The notes under the pieces: model-generated
Told to the model about the DNA's origin: nothing
What the model saw: the letters and a program-made list of their open reading frames with translations, nothing else
The model's database searches: none
DNA from: Catonia carolina
Taxonomy: Eukaryota; Arthropoda; Insecta; Hemiptera; Achilidae
Assembly: GCA_035578175.1 (NCBI GenBank)
Contig: JAQMRL010000006.1
Span: 18,139,506 to 18,203,505 of the forward strand
DNA length: 64,000 nt
Reading direction: 5' to 3'
Part shown: in pieces, positions 63,219 through 64,000 of the stretch
Numbering within the stretch: position 1 is the stretch's first letter
How the letters are laid out: each line of letters opens with the position of its first letter
Made by a program: the position numbers and the translations under genes

Positions 63219-63861
63219 CCGTGCGTTCGGAAAGTCGCTGTGCACTGGAATTGTGACTATGGATTTATGAAAATATGTATAAAGAAATGACTAAGCATTT
63301 TGGAAAAAAATTTATTCAATACCTTAATTACATTGTTAAACCGTGATTACATTGTTTATAGAAGGTGTTCGAAATGACCTCCATTGGCATCAATACAGCA
63401 TTGCACTCGTTTCATTTTGTTTGCAAACACCTTTCGCAACTGTACAAAACGTTATGCAACGTGTTTGGTGAACGAATAATTTCAAAGAATTTGTGGCCTG
63501 CAAGATCTCCTGATCTGACTCCCCCCGATTTCTTTTTATGGGGTGCGGCGAAACAAACTGTGTATCGGAACAGACCACACACGATTGACGAACTTAAAGC
63601 CGCAAAAACGGCATACATTCAAGGAATCACTGTTCTTCAGTTGCGAAAGGTGTTTGCAAACAAAATGAAACGAGTGCAATGCTGTATTGATGCCAATGGA
63701 GGTCATTTCGAACACCTTCTATAAACAATGTAATCACGGTTTAACAATGTAATTAAGGTATTGAATAAATTTTTTTCCAAAATGCTTAGTCATTTCTTTA
63801 TAAATATTTTCATAAATCCATAGTCACAATTCCAGTGCACAGCGACTTTCCGAACGCACGG
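63219..63861 (+). mobile_element. Fold-back Tc1/mariner derivative with 224-bp arms, very young
   Basis: The element is 643 bp and flanked by TA (63217-63218 and 63862-63863). The arms 63219-63442 and 63638-63861 are inverse copies of 224 bp, differing at a single base by eye (the G at 63277). They start CCGTGCGTTCGGAAAGTCGC. Both arms are the 3' end of a transposase gene, including the last codons; the 195-base centre holds the upstream coding part. The true 5' end and the N-terminal half are missing. One mismatch in 224 implies recent formation or homogenisation. Confidence 0.9.
63443..63724 (+). pseudogene. Tc1/mariner transposase C-terminal fragment inside the fold-back element
   Basis: FGERIISKNLWPARSPDLTPPDFFLWGAAKQTVYRNRPHTIDELKAAKTAYI...LRKVFANKMKRVQCCIDANGGHFEHLL. 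The WPARSPDLTPPDFFLWG box holds the third catalytic Asp, and the GGHFEHL end is typical of the superfamily. An apparent start at 63365 lies in the left arm, which is the antisense of the same gene's end, so it is not a real N-terminus. The first two catalytic Asp residues are absent. Confidence 0.85.
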
Positions 63862-63863
63862 TA

Positions 63864-64000
63864 TTACTAACAAAATTGGACTGCTTTACAATCTCACTCT
63901 ACAATTTCATTTTTCCTTTTTTCAAATTTCTTACAACCAATCTTTTTGTATGATATAAATTCGTAACAAACCTAATACATCAATCTATATATTACCTCCA
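63864..64000. other. AT-rich end of window, nothing recognised
   Basis: No feature seen. Confidence 0.5.

Noticed and set aside
63365..63442. N-terminal part of the 119-codon frame at 63365-63724
   Set aside because: This stretch is the antisense of the same gene's C-terminus in the left arm of the foldback, so it is not a genuine N-terminus.

Overview
The window looks like an AT-rich, gene-poor stretch of an animal nuclear genome, most likely an insect. The evidence is mariner/Tc1, PIF/Harbinger and non-LTR retrotransposon remains, tRNA-derived SINEs, and long (GT)n and (TA)n microsatellites, with no operon-like gene packing. I find no host protein gene that I can defend. Nearly everything recognisable is a mobile element, mostly decayed and often nested. 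The species cannot be read from the sequence.

Dominant repeat: a roughly 0.9-0.95 kb non-coding element occurs about 16 times, whole or in part, on both strands. Full or nearly full copies lie at 2330-3274, 17657-18568, 22374-23271, 28757-29694, 45713-46658, 51969-52892, 59685-60632 and 61458-62328. Its 5' end is ACTTTCTCTTGCC. The inverse of that motif (GGCAAGAGAAAGT) lies just inside the 3' end and is followed by a short hairpin. A (GT)n microsatellite sits about one fifth of the way in, and insertions fall in T-runs. This is the architecture of Helentron-associated (HINE/DINE-1-like) elements.

Layout: 1-6.1 kb holds a LINE end, HINE copies, a pogo-like element, and a PIF/Harbinger element inside a HINE. 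6.75-9.98 kb is a ruined endonuclease/RT retrotransposon. 10.0-12.65 kb is a TIR-bounded element carrying a broken DUF7869-type gene, itself split by a LINE with a 13-bp target duplication. 13.06-14.83 kb is a second RT remnant. 14.9-19.4 kb holds repeat family X, a SINE and HINEs. 19.43-20.74 kb is a nearly intact mariner; 21.31-22.23 kb is its deletion derivative. 24.2-31.9 kb mixes LINE ends, nested SINEs, a solo LTR and X copies. 32-41 kb holds X, a 758-bp TIR element, a fold-back mariner, LINE tails and a second solo LTR. 41-64 kb repeats the same cast plus a third solo LTR, a five-layer nest at 51-53.3 kb, and at the right edge a very young fold-back Tc1/mariner with 224-bp arms.

Most unusual: three GC-rich solo LTR-like units (28082-28641, 38824-39458, 48829-49401) each have a TATA box followed by stem-loops of the replication-dependent histone mRNA type (GGCCCT-TTTC-AGGGCC-ACCA). 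One unit carries three such loops in a row. This suggests an LTR retrotransposon lineage that may end its RNA the histone way. Also notable are two unrelated Tc1/mariner families converted into long-inverted-repeat derivatives, and a DUF7869 gene inside a TIR element. Copy identities given here are by eye; no database search was possible.
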